NCBI RefSeq assembly: GCF_001512295.1 | Contig: NZ_LNUP01000012.1 | Span: 1 to 64,000, forward strand | Direction of reading: 5' to 3' | Length of the DNA stretch: 64,000 bases | DNA from: Pseudomonas sp. EpS/L25 | GTDB lineage: Bacteria; Pseudomonadota; Gammaproteobacteria; Pseudomonadales; Pseudomonadaceae | Shown here: positions 9,185 through 18,283 of the stretch, piece after piece | Position numbering within the stretch: the stretch's first letter is position 1 | How the letters are laid out: every line of letters begins with the position of its first letter | Made by a program: the position numbers and the translations under genes | Notes under the pieces: generated by a model | Told to the model about the DNA's origin: nothing | The model's database searches: none | Seen by the model: the letters and a program-made list of their open reading frames with translations, nothing else

Positions 9185-9886
9185 CTACTGCCCGGTCATC
9201 CGCCGTAGATAGTCGCTGCCGCCCAGCTGGCGTTCCTGCTGGCGAATCCAGGCGGCGCGTTCGGCGACGTAGGCGCTGGGACGGCTCGGGCTCCACTCGC
9301 GGGGGTTGGGCAGCACGGCGGCCAGCAGGCTGGCCTGGCGATCGGACAGGTAGGGCGCGCCTATACCGAAATGGTGACGGGCCGCGGCTTCGGCGCCGAA
9401 CACGCCGTCGTCCCATTCCACGCTGTTGAGATAGACCTCGAGGATGCGCTGCTTGGACCAGAAGGTCTCCAGCAGCACGGTAAACCAGGCCTCGAAAGCC
9501 TTGCGCAGCCAGCTGCGACCACTCCAGAGAAAGAGATTCTTGGCGGTCTGCTGGCTGATGGTGCTGGCACCGCGCAGGGAGCCGCCGGCTTCGTTGTGGC
9601 TGAAGGCCTGGCGGATCGCTGCCATGTCGAAGCCCCAATGCTCGGCGAAATGCTGGTCCTCGCCGGCGATCACCGCCATCTTGAGGTCATCCGGCAGCTC
9701 CTTCCAGGGGCGCCAGTCGCGCTGCAGGTCGATGGGCTTGCCATCGATCCAGGATTCGACCTTGCGTTCGACCATCAGCATGCTGCCCGGCGGCGGCACC
9801 CAGCGCAGGACCAGCACCACGGCGGCGCTGAGGGCGGCGAACCAGAGGGCGACACGCAGGAGACGACGGAGGAGGGTACGCAGCAT
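9185..9886 (-). CDS. mtgA: Monofunctional biosynthetic peptidoglycan transglycosylase MtgA
   Basis: MtgA polymerises lipid II into glycan strands at the inner membrane (GT51 family). The 233-residue protein has an N-terminal membrane anchor (about residues 11-30) and the catalytic motif GEDQHF with the glutamate at residue 76. The other GT51 motifs follow: RGASTISQQTAKNLFLW, RKAFEAW and RILEVYLN. It is convergent with rpoH across the REP array and divergent from the DUF423 gene. Length and motifs are normal for the family. Confidence 0.96.
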   Translation of the reverse strand: MLRTLLRRLLRVALWFAALSAAVVLVLRWVPPPGSMLMVERKVESWIDGKPIDLQRDWRPWKELPDDLKMAVIAGEDQHFAEHWGFDMAAIRQAFSHNEAGGSLRGASTISQQTAKNLFLWSGRSWLRKAFEAWFTVLLETFWSKQRILEVYLNSVEWDDGVFGAEAAARHHFGIGAPYLSDRQASLLAAVLPNPREWSPSRPSAYVAERAAWIRQQERQLGGSDYLRRMTGQ

Positions 9887-9954
9887 CGGCTTGGTCTTTG
9901 GCGGTTAGCGGGCCATTATAACCAGCGCTCACCTTTCATCGCCCGGGAAAACCC

Positions 9955-10332
9955 ATGTTGCGTCTCTTCCTGCTCTTCGCGGCCCTGGCCGGCTTTACCG
10001 GCGTCGGCCTGGGTGCCTTCGCCGCCCATGGTCTCAAGGGCCGGCTGTCCGCCGACTACCTGGCGGTATTCCAGACCGGGGTGCTCTATCAGCTCATCCA
10101 TGCGCTGGCGCTGTTCGGCGTGGCGCTACTGTCGGTGCATTTCCAGGGGCGTCTGGTGGCCTGGGCCGGCGGTTTCTTCATCGCCGGCATCCTGCTGTTT
10201 TCCGGCAGTCTCTATCTGCTGACGCTGACCGGCACCTCGCGGCTGGGCATCATCACCCCCTTCGGCGGCCTGTGCTTTCTCGCCGGCTGGGGCTGTCTGG
10301 CGCTGCTCGCCTGGCGTCTGAGCAGTCTCTGA
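9955..10332 (+). CDS. DUF423 family membrane protein (YgdD-like)
   Basis: This 125-residue protein belongs to DUF423. It has four hydrophobic segments and the family hallmark GAFAAHGLKG near residues 20-29, followed by FQTGVLYQLIHALALF. It is predicted to be an inner-membrane protein with no assigned function. It lies alone between mtgA (divergent) and thiS, and has an ACCC-ATG start 68 bases from mtgA. Recognition rests on the AAHGLK and YQLIHALAL motifs. Confidence 0.88.
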   Translation: MLRLFLLFAALAGFTGVGLGAFAAHGLKGRLSADYLAVFQTGVLYQLIHALALFGVALLSVHFQGRLVAWAGGFFIAGILLFSGSLYLLTLTGTSRLGIITPFGGLCFLAGWGCLALLAWRLSSL

Positions 10333-10357
10333 GGGAGCGGCTCCGGATCGGGCGTCG

Positions 10358-10386
10358 CTGCAATGAGCGCCCGACCGGCGTAGAAT
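10358..10386 (+). promoter_or_regulatory. Candidate sigma-70 promoter for thiSG
   Basis: TAGAAT at 10381-10386 is a good -10 hexamer. CTGCAA at 10358-10363 is a weak -35 at the ideal 17-base spacing. The pair sits 30 bases upstream of the thiS ATG. I see no TPP riboswitch motifs in the leader. Confidence 0.4.
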
Positions 10387-10416
10387 GCCGGTTCACCCAG
10401 CGACGATGCTTTTTCC

Positions 10417-10617
10417 ATGCAGATCCTGTTGAACGGCGAATCCCTTGAGCTGCCGGACGGTACCACCGTCGCCGACCTGCTCGTGCGTCTCGAATTGACC
10501 GGGCGACGGGTTGCGGTGGAACGCAACCTCGACATCGTGCCGCGCAGCCAGCATGCCACCACCGCCCTGGTGGACGGCGACCAGCTGGAAGTGGTCCACG
10601 CCATCGGCGGCGGCTAG
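10417..10617 (+). CDS. thiS: Sulfur carrier protein ThiS
   Basis: ThiS is the ubiquitin-like sulfur carrier of thiazole synthesis. Its C-terminal glycine is converted to a thiocarboxylate that donates sulfur to ThiG. The 66-residue product has the beta-grasp pattern ([15 protein letters not shown]), the RVAVERN segment and the essential C-terminal GGG. It lies 19 bases upstream of thiG, which has its own AAAGAGGA ribosome site. Confidence 0.96.
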   Translation: MQILLNGESLELPDGTTVADLLVRLELTGRRVAVERNLDIVPRSQHATTALVDGDQLEVVHAIGGG

Positions 10618-10636
10618 CCGCGAAAGAGGAATCCAG

Positions 10637-11419
10637 ATGAAAGACACTCCCTTGACCCTGGCCGGGCGCACCTATGCCTCGCGCCTGTTGGTCGGCACCG
10701 GCAAGTACCGCGATCTCGACGAGACCCGCCTGGCCATCGAGGCCTCCGGCGCCGAGATCGTCACCGTGGCGGTGCGTCGCACCAACATCGGCCAGAATCC
10801 CGACGAGCCCAATCTGCTCGACGTGATCTCGCCCGAGCGCTACACCATCCTGCCCAACACCGCTGGCTGCTACGACGCGGCGGACGCGGTACGCACCTGC
10901 CGCCTGGCCCGTGAGCTGCTCGATGGCCACAACCTGGTCAAGCTGGAAGTGCTGGCCGACCAGAAGACCCTCTTCCCCAACGTCATCGAAACCCTCAAGG
11001 CCGCCGAGACGCTGGTGGCGGATGGCTTCGACGTCATGGTCTACACCAGCGACGACCCCATCGTCGCTCGCCAGCTGGAGGCCATCGGCTGCATCGCCGT
11101 GATGCCGCTGGCCGGCCTGATCGGCTCGGGTCTGGGCATCTGCAATCCCTACAACCTGCGCATCATCCTCGAAGAGGCCAAGGTGCCGGTGCTGGTCGAC
11201 GCCGGGGTGGGCACCGCCTCCGACGCCACCATTGCCATGGAACTGGGTTGCGAAGCGGTGCTGATGAACAGTGCCATCGCCCATGCCCGCGAGCCGGTGC
11301 TGATGGCCGAAGCCATGAAGCACGCCATCGTCGCCGGCCGCCTGGCCTACCTGGCCGGGCGCATGCCGCGCAAGCTCTATGCCACGGCGTCCTCGCCGCT
11401 AGACGGCCTGGTCGGCTGA
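10637..11419 (+). CDS. thiG: Thiazole synthase ThiG
   Basis: ThiG forms the thiazole phosphate ring from 1-deoxyxylulose-5-phosphate, dehydroglycine and ThiS thiocarboxylate. I start it at the ATG at 10637 ([13 protein letters not shown]), because the longer open frame upstream overlaps thiS. The 260-residue TIM barrel shows the Schiff-base lysine in VKLEVL (residue 102), the TNIGQNP loop, and the phosphate-binding [11 protein letters not shown] and LMNSAIA segments. It forms a two-gene operon with thiS. Confidence 0.96.
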   Translation: MKDTPLTLAGRTYASRLLVGTGKYRDLDETRLAIEASGAEIVTVAVRRTNIGQNPDEPNLLDVISPERYTILPNTAGCYDAADAVRTCRLARELLDGHNLVKLEVLADQKTLFPNVIETLKAAETLVADGFDVMVYTSDDPIVARQLEAIGCIAVMPLAGLIGSGLGICNPYNLRIILEEAKVPVLVDAGVGTASDATIAMELGCEAVLMNSAIAHAREPVLMAEAMKHAIVAGRLAYLAGRMPRKLYATASSPLDGLVG

Positions 11420-11437
11420 TCCGCGCGCGAACCCCAT

Positions 11438-11470
11438 GCGCCCGGCTCCGTGCCGGGCGTCTCTTTTTCC
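11438..11470 (+). terminator. Rho-independent terminator of thiSG
   Basis: The stem CGCCCGGC / GCCGGGCG with a 5-base loop TCCGT is followed by TCTCTTTTTCC, beginning 19 bases after the thiG stop. It separates thiSG from trmB. Confidence 0.85.
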
Positions 11471-11486
11471 CACCATCGATAACACC

Positions 11487-12197
11487 ATGACCGATCATCA
11501 AGACGACCAGACCCCCGACCGTCCCCTGCGTACCATCAAGAGCTTCGTGATGCGTGCCGGCCGCATGACCGAAGGCCAGCAGCGTGGTCTCGACCAGGGC
11601 TGGCCGCGCTTCGGCCTGGAGCTGGCCGACGGCCCGCAGGATTTCGATCGGGTATTCGGCCGCCAGGCCCCTCGCACCTTCGAGATCGGCTTCGGCATGG
11701 GCCATTCCACCCTGGAAATGGCCGCCGCGGCCCCGGAACAGGACTTCATCGGCGTCGAGGTGCATCGTCCCGGCGTCGGCGCCCTGCTCAATGGTGCCAT
11801 GACCCAGGAACTGACCAACCTGCGGGTCTACAGTTGCGATGCGCTGGAGGTGCTGCGTCAGTGCGTGGCCGATGCCAGCCTGGACCGGGTGCTGCTGTTT
11901 TTCCCCGACCCCTGGCACAAGAGCCGCCACCACAAGCGGCGTATCGTCCAGCCGGCCTTCGCCGAACTGGTCCGACAGAAGCTCAAGGTCGGCGGCGTGC
12001 TGCACATGGCCACCGATTGGCAGGCCTACGCCGAGCACATGCTCGAGGTCATGAACGCCGCCCCCGGCTACCACAACCTGGGCGATGCCTCGGGTTACGT
12101 GCCGCGGCCCGAGGAGCGCCCCATCACCAAGTTCGAACGCCGCGGCGAGCGCCTGGGCCACGGGGTCTGGGACCTGAAGTTCGCACGGCAAGACTGA
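11487..12197 (+). CDS. trmB: tRNA (guanine-46-N7)-methyltransferase TrmB
   Basis: TrmB methylates G46 in the variable loop of tRNAs. I chose the ATG at 11487 ([14 protein letters not shown]) over an upstream in-frame codon inside the thiSG terminator. The 236-residue protein shows the SAM-binding [14 protein letters not shown] motif, the catalytic-site signature [15 protein letters not shown] and the C-terminal [14 protein letters not shown] tail typical of the family. Confidence 0.95.
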   Translation: MTDHQDDQTPDRPLRTIKSFVMRAGRMTEGQQRGLDQGWPRFGLELADGPQDFDRVFGRQAPRTFEIGFGMGHSTLEMAAAAPEQDFIGVEVHRPGVGALLNGAMTQELTNLRVYSCDALEVLRQCVADASLDRVLLFFPDPWHKSRHHKRRIVQPAFAELVRQKLKVGGVLHMATDWQAYAEHMLEVMNAAPGYHNLGDASGYVPRPEERPITKFERRGERLGHGVWDLKFARQD

Positions 12198-12356
12198 CCG
12201 TACGTCGCGGATGAGGTGGGGTTGAGCCAGCTGCCGCCTGTTTGGCATGATGGCGTTTTGCCGCGATGGGGCCTAGCCATCGGGAAACCTTGGAACCTGC
12301 GAGATGCCTGCCGACCAAAACCGTGAGCCGGGGCGCTGTTTGCCCGGGATGCAACG

Positions 12357-14081
12357 GTGAGCCTGGGACCTGACGGCGCGCTCGATGCCCTGCGGCAGTT
12401 GGAGGTCGAGCGTAGTGCCCGCCAACGCACCGAGCGTTCGCTGCATCTGATGGCCTCGGCCTTCGCCCTCTGCCGGGATGCCATGGCCGTGCTCAGCGAG
12501 AGCGGCCAGATCATCGAAGCCAACGAGGCGCTGTGCAAGCTGATGCTCAGCGCCGGCAAGAGCGTGGCTGGCCAGTACCTGTCCCACTACATCAAGTTGC
12601 CCGAGGCGGCCATCCAGGCCTTCGAGCGGCATGGCTATGCCCTGTCCGAGGCGAGTTTCCATGTCTCGGCCAAGCGCGTGACCCCGATGGAGATCAGCCT
12701 CAGCCGCTTCGCCGGCGAAGGCGGCGCCGAGGGCTACGTCATCGCCAGCCTGCGCGACATCACCGACCGCAAGCGTGCCGAGCAGGCACTGGAGCGCCTG
12801 GCGTTGAGCGATGGCCTGACCCAGCTGCCCAATCGCGGCGGCTTCTATCGCCGCTTCGACGACTGCCTGCGCGCGCTCACGCCAGGCCGCAGCCTGGCCG
12901 TGCTGTTCATCGACGTGGATGGGTTCAAGGAGGTCAACGACTCCTTGGGCCATGAGGCGGGCGACGAATTGCTGCGTGTCCTGGCCGCCGCGCTGCAGGA
13001 CAGCCTGGGCCACGACGAGTTGCTGGCGCGCTGGGGGGGCGATGAATTCGTCGCCGCCATCGCGGTGGACGGTCGCAGCCAGGCGCGCCAGATCGCCGAG
13101 CGCCTGCTGCAGGTGGTCGGTCGGCCACAGCGCATCGCCGAGCACGATATCCGGGTGTCCGCCAGCATCGGCCTGAGTATGACCCCCGACGACGGCCAGA
13201 GCGCCGAGGCACTGCTCAGCAATGCCGATGCCGCCATGTACGCGGCCAAGAGCGCCGGCAAGAGCCGGGCGCGCTTCTACGATCCGGAGTTCACCGCCGA
13301 GGCGCTGCGCAAGGTCACCCTGCTGGCCCACCTGCACGCCGCTATCGAGGCGGAAGAGATCAGCTTCGTCCTGCAACCCAAGTTCGATGCCCAGCGCCGG
13401 CTGGTCAGCGCCGAGCTGCTGGCACGCTGGGATTGCCCCGGGGTGGGCTCGGTGTTGCCCTGTGTCTTCGTCGCCCTGGCCGAGCAGAATGGCATGGCCT
13501 CGTCCCTGGGGCGGCTGGCGATCCGGCGGGCGGCGGCCTATGCCCGCGACTTGCAGCAGGCCGGCGTCTGTATTCCGGTGGCGGTGAACATCTCGGCCCG
13601 CCAGGTGGCGGACGATGAGCTGGGCCTGGTCCTGGAACGTGCCTGCGCCGAGTTCGGCGTGCGGCCACGGGCCCTGGAGCTGGAGGTGACCGAGTCGGTG
13701 TTCCTGCAGCGCGGTGCCCCGGAGCGGCGCCTCGGTCTGCTGCGCGACCAGGGCTTCCGGGTGGCCATGGACGACTTCGGCACCGGCTATTCGTCCCTGA
13801 GCTATCTACATCGGCTGTCCTTCGACACCATCAAGATCGACCGTAGCTTCCTGCTGTCGGTGGATCGCGACGCTCGCTCGCGGCAATTGCTGGCGGGCAT
13901 CGTCAGCCTGTGCCGGGCGCTGAACATGCAGATCGTCGCCGAGGGGGTGGAAACCCAGGCGCAATTCGACCTGCTCAAGAGCCTGGGCGTGGACTGCTTC
14001 CAGGGCTTCCTGCTCGGTCGGCCGCAGTCGCTGGAGAGCCTGCTGCTGCTGGCCGGCGTCCCGGACTACACCTCGCTCTAG
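12357..14081 (+). CDS. PAS-GGDEF-EAL cyclic-di-GMP turnover protein
   Basis: This 574-residue cytoplasmic protein combines a short coiled segment and a PAS domain (about residues 30-135, ending LRDITDRKRAEQAL), a GGDEF domain and an EAL domain. The GGDEF signature is intact (WGGDEF, about residue 224), but no RxxD inhibitory site lies five residues before it. The EAL domain keeps ELLARW (ExLxR), NISARQV, LEVTES, DDFGTGYSS and VAEGVE, so phosphodiesterase activity is likely. The start is GTG with a poor ribosome site, so the N-terminus is uncertain. I see no membrane segment. It is not in the PAO1 gene order as I recall it, so it looks like an accessory insertion. Confidence 0.9.
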   Translation: MSLGPDGALDALRQLEVERSARQRTERSLHLMASAFALCRDAMAVLSESGQIIEANEALCKLMLSAGKSVAGQYLSHYIKLPEAAIQAFERHGYALSEASFHVSAKRVTPMEISLSRFAGEGGAEGYVIASLRDITDRKRAEQALERLALSDGLTQLPNRGGFYRRFDDCLRALTPGRSLAVLFIDVDGFKEVNDSLGHEAGDELLRVLAAALQDSLGHDELLARWGGDEFVAAIAVDGRSQARQIAERLLQVVGRPQRIAEHDIRVSASIGLSMTPDDGQSAEALLSNADAAMYAAKSAGKSRARFYDPEFTAEALRKVTLLAHLHAAIEAEEISFVLQPKFDAQRRLVSAELLARWDCPGVGSVLPCVFVALAEQNGMASSLGRLAIRRAAAYARDLQQAGVCIPVAVNISARQVADDELGLVLERACAEFGVRPRALELEVTESVFLQRGAPERRLGLLRDQGFRVAMDDFGTGYSSLSYLHRLSFDTIKIDRSFLLSVDRDARSRQLLAGIVSLCRALNMQIVAEGVETQAQFDLLKSLGVDCFQGFLLGRPQSLESLLLLAGVPDYTSL

Positions 14082-14242
14082 TCGGGCGGTTCAGGCGTGC
14101 GCACGAGTGGGGGAGTGACTGCTGTGCGGTTCGGCGTTCCGCTCGAGTCAGGCGCCCTGACCGTCATGGCCGCGCTGGGGCAACGCCGCCCGGGCAAAAA
14201 AAGCGCCGCCAAAATTGCGTAGTTAACTTCTGAAACACCGCA

Positions 14243-14569
14243 CTAGCTGCGGCGCTCGGCCAGCACGCCCAGCAGGCAGACGCCGATCAGCAGCACCGGG
14301 GCCAGGGCGTAGTTGTTGAACTGTGCCAGGCCCTTGACCACCCAGGGCGTGAGGAAGGTCATGGCGGCGCCATAGATGGCCAGGCAGGCCAGGGCGAAGG
14401 CCGGTACGCGGATGGCGGTCGGCAGGCTGCCCAGGCGCGCCTGGATGAAGGCGTTGACCTGGCTGCCGAACAGCACCAGCAGGGTGGCGGTGACCGCGAG
14501 GGCTACCTCGTCCAGGTGGCTGCGGCTCCAGCGGGAGAGGTCGGCGATGTGGTTGAGCACGAAGTCCAA
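14243..14569 (-). CDS. DUF3392 family membrane protein
   Basis: This 108-residue protein has three hydrophobic segments (around residues 22-45, 55-75 and 84-104) and resembles the DUF3392 proteins of pseudomonads found next to hemW. No function is known. It ends in AERRS and lies 14 bases downstream of the hemW stop on the same strand, so it is probably the last gene of the rdgB-hemW unit. Confidence 0.75.
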   Translation of the reverse strand: MDFVLNHIADLSRWSRSHLDEVALAVTATLLVLFGSQVNAFIQARLGSLPTAIRVPAFALACLAIYGAAMTFLTPWVVKGLAQFNNYALAPVLLIGVCLLGVLAERRS

Positions 14570-14583
14570 GGCAGAGCTCCTCG

Positions 14584-15735
14584 TCAGTCAGGCAGAAAGG
14601 ATTGCAAGAGGTCGTTCAGGAACAGCTGGCCACGGGCGGTCGGCTGCAACCGCTCCGGATCCTCCACCAGCAGGCCGTCACGGCGCGCCATGGCCAGCGC
14701 GGGGGCCAGGCTGTCCAGGGACTGGCCGGTGCGCTGCGGATACCAGGCGGCCGACACGCCGTCTACCAGGCGCAGGGCGTTCATCATGAATTCGAAGGGC
14801 AGGTCGGCCGGTTCCAGACGCTTCTCGCCGGCCTGGAAGGGCTTGGCCGGATCGAGATAGTCCTTGGGCAGGCGGGTCTTCCAGGTACGCAGCAGCCGGC
14901 CGTCCGGGGCGCTCAGCTTGGCATGGGCGCCGGCGCCGATGCCGAGGAAGTCGCCGAAGCCCCAGTAGTTGAGATTGTGCCGCGCCTGGCGTCCGGGCTG
15001 GGCGTAGGCGGAGGTCTCGTACTGCCGGTAGCCGGCGGCGGCCAGGCGGGCCTGGCCGGCTTCCTGGATGTCCCAGAGGGTATCGTCCTCGGGCAGCTCC
15101 GGCGGCTGGCTCCAGAATACCGTATTGGGCTCCATGGTCAGCTGGTACCAGGACAGGTGCGTGGGCGCCAGGGCGATGGCCTGCTCCAGATCGCCGAGGG
15201 CGTCGGCCAGGCTCTGGTTGGGCAGGCCATGCATGAGGTCCAGGTTGAAGTTGTCGAAGCCGGCGGCGCGGGCCCGGTCGGCGGCGCGTATGGCTTCGTC
15301 GCGGCCATGGATGCGGCCCAGGGCCTTGAGCTTCTCGTCCTGGAAGCTCTGGATGCCGATGGAGAGCCGATTGATGCCCAGCCCGCGATAGGCGACGAAC
15401 TTGGCCTGCTCGAAGGTCCCGGGATTGGCTTCCAGGGTGATCTCGATGTCGGGCGCGAAGTCCAGACGTCGCGCCACGCCCTCCAGCAGCCGGCCCAGGG
15501 CGGTCGCAGAGAACAGGCTGGGCGTGCCGCCGCCGAAGAAGATCGAACTCAGCGGCCGGCCATGGACGTGGACGAGGTCGTTATCCAGGTCCGCCAGCAG
15601 GGCGTCCACGTACTCCGCTTCCGGCAGCGTCGGGCCGGCGGCGTGGGAATTGAAGTCGCAATAGGGGCACTTGCGTACGCACCAGGGGATATGGACGTAG
15701 AGCGCCAGCGGCGGCAGGGTGAAGGGCGAAGTCAC
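14584..15735 (-). CDS. hemW: Heme chaperone HemW (radical SAM)
   Basis: HemW is a radical-SAM relative of HemN that binds and delivers heme. The 383-residue protein has the cluster motif C19-x3-C23-x2-C26 followed by DF. Authentic coproporphyrinogen dehydrogenases have a fourth cysteine at that place, so HemW is preferred over HemN. The [10 protein letters not shown] and [11 protein letters not shown] segments are also present. The GTG start overlaps the rdgB stop (GTGA), so the two are coupled. Confidence 0.93.
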   Translation of the reverse strand: MTSPFTLPPLALYVHIPWCVRKCPYCDFNSHAAGPTLPEAEYVDALLADLDNDLVHVHGRPLSSIFFGGGTPSLFSATALGRLLEGVARRLDFAPDIEITLEANPGTFEQAKFVAYRGLGINRLSIGIQSFQDEKLKALGRIHGRDEAIRAADRARAAGFDNFNLDLMHGLPNQSLADALGDLEQAIALAPTHLSWYQLTMEPNTVFWSQPPELPEDDTLWDIQEAGQARLAAAGYRQYETSAYAQPGRQARHNLNYWGFGDFLGIGAGAHAKLSAPDGRLLRTWKTRLPKDYLDPAKPFQAGEKRLEPADLPFEFMMNALRLVDGVSAAWYPQRTGQSLDSLAPALAMARRDGLLVEDPERLQPTARGQLFLNDLLQSFLPD

Positions 15736-16325
15736 AGGCCGAGCCGTTGCTTGAGCAGGGCCATGGCGCGGGCGCGATGGCTGCGCTGGTTCTTTTCCGC
15801 CGGGGCCAGTTCGGCGGCGGAAACGCTTTCGCCATCGGGCTGGAACAGTGGATCGTAGCCGAAGCCGTGCTCGCCCTGGGCGGCATGCAGGATGCGACCC
15901 GGCCAGAGGCCTTCGCAGAGAATCGGCAGCGGATCGTCGGCGTGACGGACCAGGGCCAGCACGCAGACGAACTGGCCGGTACGCGCGGCGTCGGGCACGT
16001 CTTTCAGGGCGTCGAGCAGCTTGGCGTTGTTGGCCGCATCGCCCTGGCCGTCGGCGTAGCGGGCGGAATAGATGCCGGGGGCGCCGCCGAGGGCGTCCAC
16101 CGCCAGGCCCGAATCGTCGGCCAGGGCCGGCAGGCCGGACAGGCGCGCGGCGTTGCGGGCCTTGAGGATGGCGTTCTCGACGAAGGACAGACCGGTCTCT
16201 TCGGGCTCGATCTGGCTGAACTCGCTCACCGAGCGTATCCGCACCTGGCCGCCGAGCATGGCCTGGAGTTCCTTGAGCTTGCCGGCGTTGTGGCTGGCGA
16301 GGACCAGTTCGGTTAGGTCGGACAT
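15732..16325 (-). CDS. rdgB: XTP/dITP pyrophosphatase RdgB
   Basis: RdgB hydrolyses non-canonical purine triphosphates (ITP, XTP, dITP) and so prevents their incorporation into DNA. I chose the ATG at 16325 ([16 protein letters not shown]), giving 197 residues. Family motifs are [51 protein letters not shown] and [11 protein letters not shown], ending with the SHRARAM basic segment. Upstream in-frame starts would give an unrelated tail. Confidence 0.96.
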   Translation of the reverse strand: MSDLTELVLASHNAGKLKELQAMLGGQVRIRSVSEFSQIEPEETGLSFVENAILKARNAARLSGLPALADDSGLAVDALGGAPGIYSARYADGQGDAANNAKLLDALKDVPDAARTGQFVCVLALVRHADDPLPILCEGLWPGRILHAAQGEHGFGYDPLFQPDGESVSAAELAPAEKNQRSHRARAMALLKQRLGL

Positions 16326-16407
16326 GAGGACACCGCGTCTCGTGAAGGATGGCGACATATTGTACGCGAAGCCAGGCCCAGGCTGGCCGCGCTGCCCCTG
16401 CCTTACG

Positions 16408-17028
16408 TCATATCGCGACGCGATGTTCCTGCAGGCGCGGCGCGCTGACCCGGTAGATGCCGATCTCGCCGAGCAGGTTCGGCCACAGCTTGCTGGCCCA
16501 GCCGTGGCGATGCAGGCGATCCACGGCGAGGCGATCCAGCACCTGGGCACGCTGCTCGCGGCAGAGGCGTTCGAAGTCCTCGAAGGTGCAGAAGTGGATG
16601 TTCGGGGTGTTGTACCAGGTATAGGGCAGGAAGTCGGAGACCGGCATGCGGCCCTTGGTGCCCAGGTACAGGCGGCAGCGCCAGTGACCGAAGTTGGGAA
16701 AGGTGATGATGCACTGGCGACCGACCCTGAGCATCTCCTGGAGGATGCGGTCGGGGTACTGCAGGGCCTGCAGCGACTGGGTCATGACCACCACGTCGAA
16801 GCTGTCGCTGGCGAAGTTGGCCAGGCCGCCATCGAGGTCCTGCTCGATGACGTTGACGTCCTTGAGCAGGCATTCGGCGATCTTGTCCGGATCGATCTCC
16901 AGGCCGTAGCCGGTGACCTGCTTGTGGTCGCGCAGCCAGGCGAGCAGCTCGCCGGTGCCGCAGCCGAGGTCGAGCACCCGGCTGCCGGCAGGGATCCATT
17001 CCTGAATGATGTCCAGATCGGCGCGCAC
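16408..17028 (-). CDS. metW: Methionine biosynthesis protein MetW
   Basis: MetW is a small class I SAM-dependent methyltransferase-fold protein that accompanies MetX and is needed for homoserine acylation in several proteobacteria. The 206-residue protein shows [15 protein letters not shown] near residue 18, DLDGGLANF and the conserved [20 protein letters not shown] stretch. It starts with GTG 4 bases after the metX stop and is co-transcribed with metX. In PAO1 I recall a DUF4426 gene between rdgB and metW; only 82 bases separate them here. Confidence 0.93.
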   Translation of the reverse strand: MRADLDIIQEWIPAGSRVLDLGCGTGELLAWLRDHKQVTGYGLEIDPDKIAECLLKDVNVIEQDLDGGLANFASDSFDVVVMTQSLQALQYPDRILQEMLRVGRQCIITFPNFGHWRCRLYLGTKGRMPVSDFLPYTWYNTPNIHFCTFEDFERLCREQRAQVLDRLAVDRLHRHGWASKLWPNLLGEIGIYRVSAPRLQEHRVAI

Positions 17029-17032
17029 GCAG

Positions 17033-18172
17033 CTATACCTCGATACGGGTCATGTAGTGGGAGAAGGCCTGCAGGTAGCGCGGGATGGGGATGAGGAAGG
17101 CGTCATGGCCCTGGGGGGCGTCCACCTCCAGGTAGCTGACGTCCTTGCGCGCGGCCATCAGGGCGTTGACGATCTCCTTGGAGCGCACCGGCGAAAAGCG
17201 CCAGTCGGTGGTGAAGGAGACGATCAGGAAGCGCGCCTGCACCCCGGCCAGGGTCTTGGCCAGGTCGCCGCCCTGGGCATGGGCCGGATCGAAATAGTCC
17301 AGCGCCTTGGTCATCAGCAGGTAGGTGTTGGCGTCGAAGCGGCCGGAGAATTCCTCGCCCTGGTAGCGCAGGTAGCTCTCCACCTGGAATTCGACACTGT
17401 GGAAGTCGTAGTTGAGCTGGTCGGTCTTGAGTTCGCGACCGAATTTCTCGCCCATGGCCTCGTCGGACAGGTAGGTGATGTGGCCGACCATGCGCGCCAG
17501 CATCAGGCCGCGCTTGGGGATCACGCCCTTTTCCTGGAAGTGGCCGGCGTGGAAATCCGGGTCCGAGAGAATGGCCTGGCGCGCCACCTCGTTGAAGGCG
17601 ATGTTCTCCGCCGACAGCTTGGGCGCCGAGGCGATGGCCAGGCAGTGGCGGATGCGCTCCGGATAGCTGATGGTCCATTGCAGCGCCTGCATGCCGCCGA
17701 GGCTGCCGCCGATCACCGCCGCCCACTGCTGGATACCCAGGCGATCGGCCAGCCGCGCCTGGCTGTGGACCCAGTCTTCCACGGTCAGCACCGGGAAATC
17801 CGCACCGTAGGGACGGCCGGTGTCCGGATTCGGGCTGCTCGGCCCGGTGGAGCCGTTGCAGCCGCCCAGGTTGTTCAGGGCGACGACGAAGAACTTGCGG
17901 GTGTCGATGGGCTTGCCGGGGCCGATGCAACTGTCCCACCAGCCAGGCTTGCGGTCGTCCAGGCTGTGGTAGCCGGCGGCGTGGTGATGGCCGGAGAGCG
18001 CGTGGCAGATCAGCACGGCATTGCTGGCCGTGGCGTTGAGCTCGCCGTAGGTCTCGACCATCAGGTCGTAGGCCGGTAGGGTGCGACCACCGGCGAGGGC
18101 CAGGGGCTCGCTGAAATGCAGCAGCTCGGGGGTGACCAGGCCGACTGAATCTTCGGGGATGACGCTGGGCAT
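17033..18172 (-). CDS. metX: Homoserine O-acyltransferase MetX
   Basis: MetX activates homoserine for methionine synthesis; in Pseudomonas the acyl donor is reported to be succinyl-CoA. I start it at the ATG at 18172 ([13 protein letters not shown]), giving 379 residues, the usual length. The alpha/beta hydrolase core shows [11 protein letters not shown], the nucleophile elbow [12 protein letters not shown], and the late catalytic Asp (FTTDWRFSP) and His (APQGHDAFL). A longer frame adds 19 residues with no family match. Confidence 0.95.
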   Translation of the reverse strand: MPSVIPEDSVGLVTPELLHFSEPLALAGGRTLPAYDLMVETYGELNATASNAVLICHALSGHHHAAGYHSLDDRKPGWWDSCIGPGKPIDTRKFFVVALNNLGGCNGSTGPSSPNPDTGRPYGADFPVLTVEDWVHSQARLADRLGIQQWAAVIGGSLGGMQALQWTISYPERIRHCLAIASAPKLSAENIAFNEVARQAILSDPDFHAGHFQEKGVIPKRGLMLARMVGHITYLSDEAMGEKFGRELKTDQLNYDFHSVEFQVESYLRYQGEEFSGRFDANTYLLMTKALDYFDPAHAQGGDLAKTLAGVQARFLIVSFTTDWRFSPVRSKEIVNALMAARKDVSYLEVDAPQGHDAFLIPIPRYLQAFSHYMTRIEV

Positions 18173-18283
18173 TGACGGCTCGTCCGGGGCGGGGCTCGCC
18201 AGTCTAAAGAGCACCGCGGGGAGCGGCAAGGGCAGGCGTGGCGCCCTGGCCGAACCCGCGTGAGGGCAGCGCGGCCAGGGGGC

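Noticed and set aside
10333..10416. TPP riboswitch upstream of thiS
   Set aside because: The leader is only about 30 bases after the candidate promoter, and the conserved thi-box sequences are absent.
12235..12270. Sigma-54 promoter before the GGDEF-EAL gene
   Set aside because: TTGGCATG and TTTTGCC are present, but the GG-to-GC distance is 16 bases, not 12.
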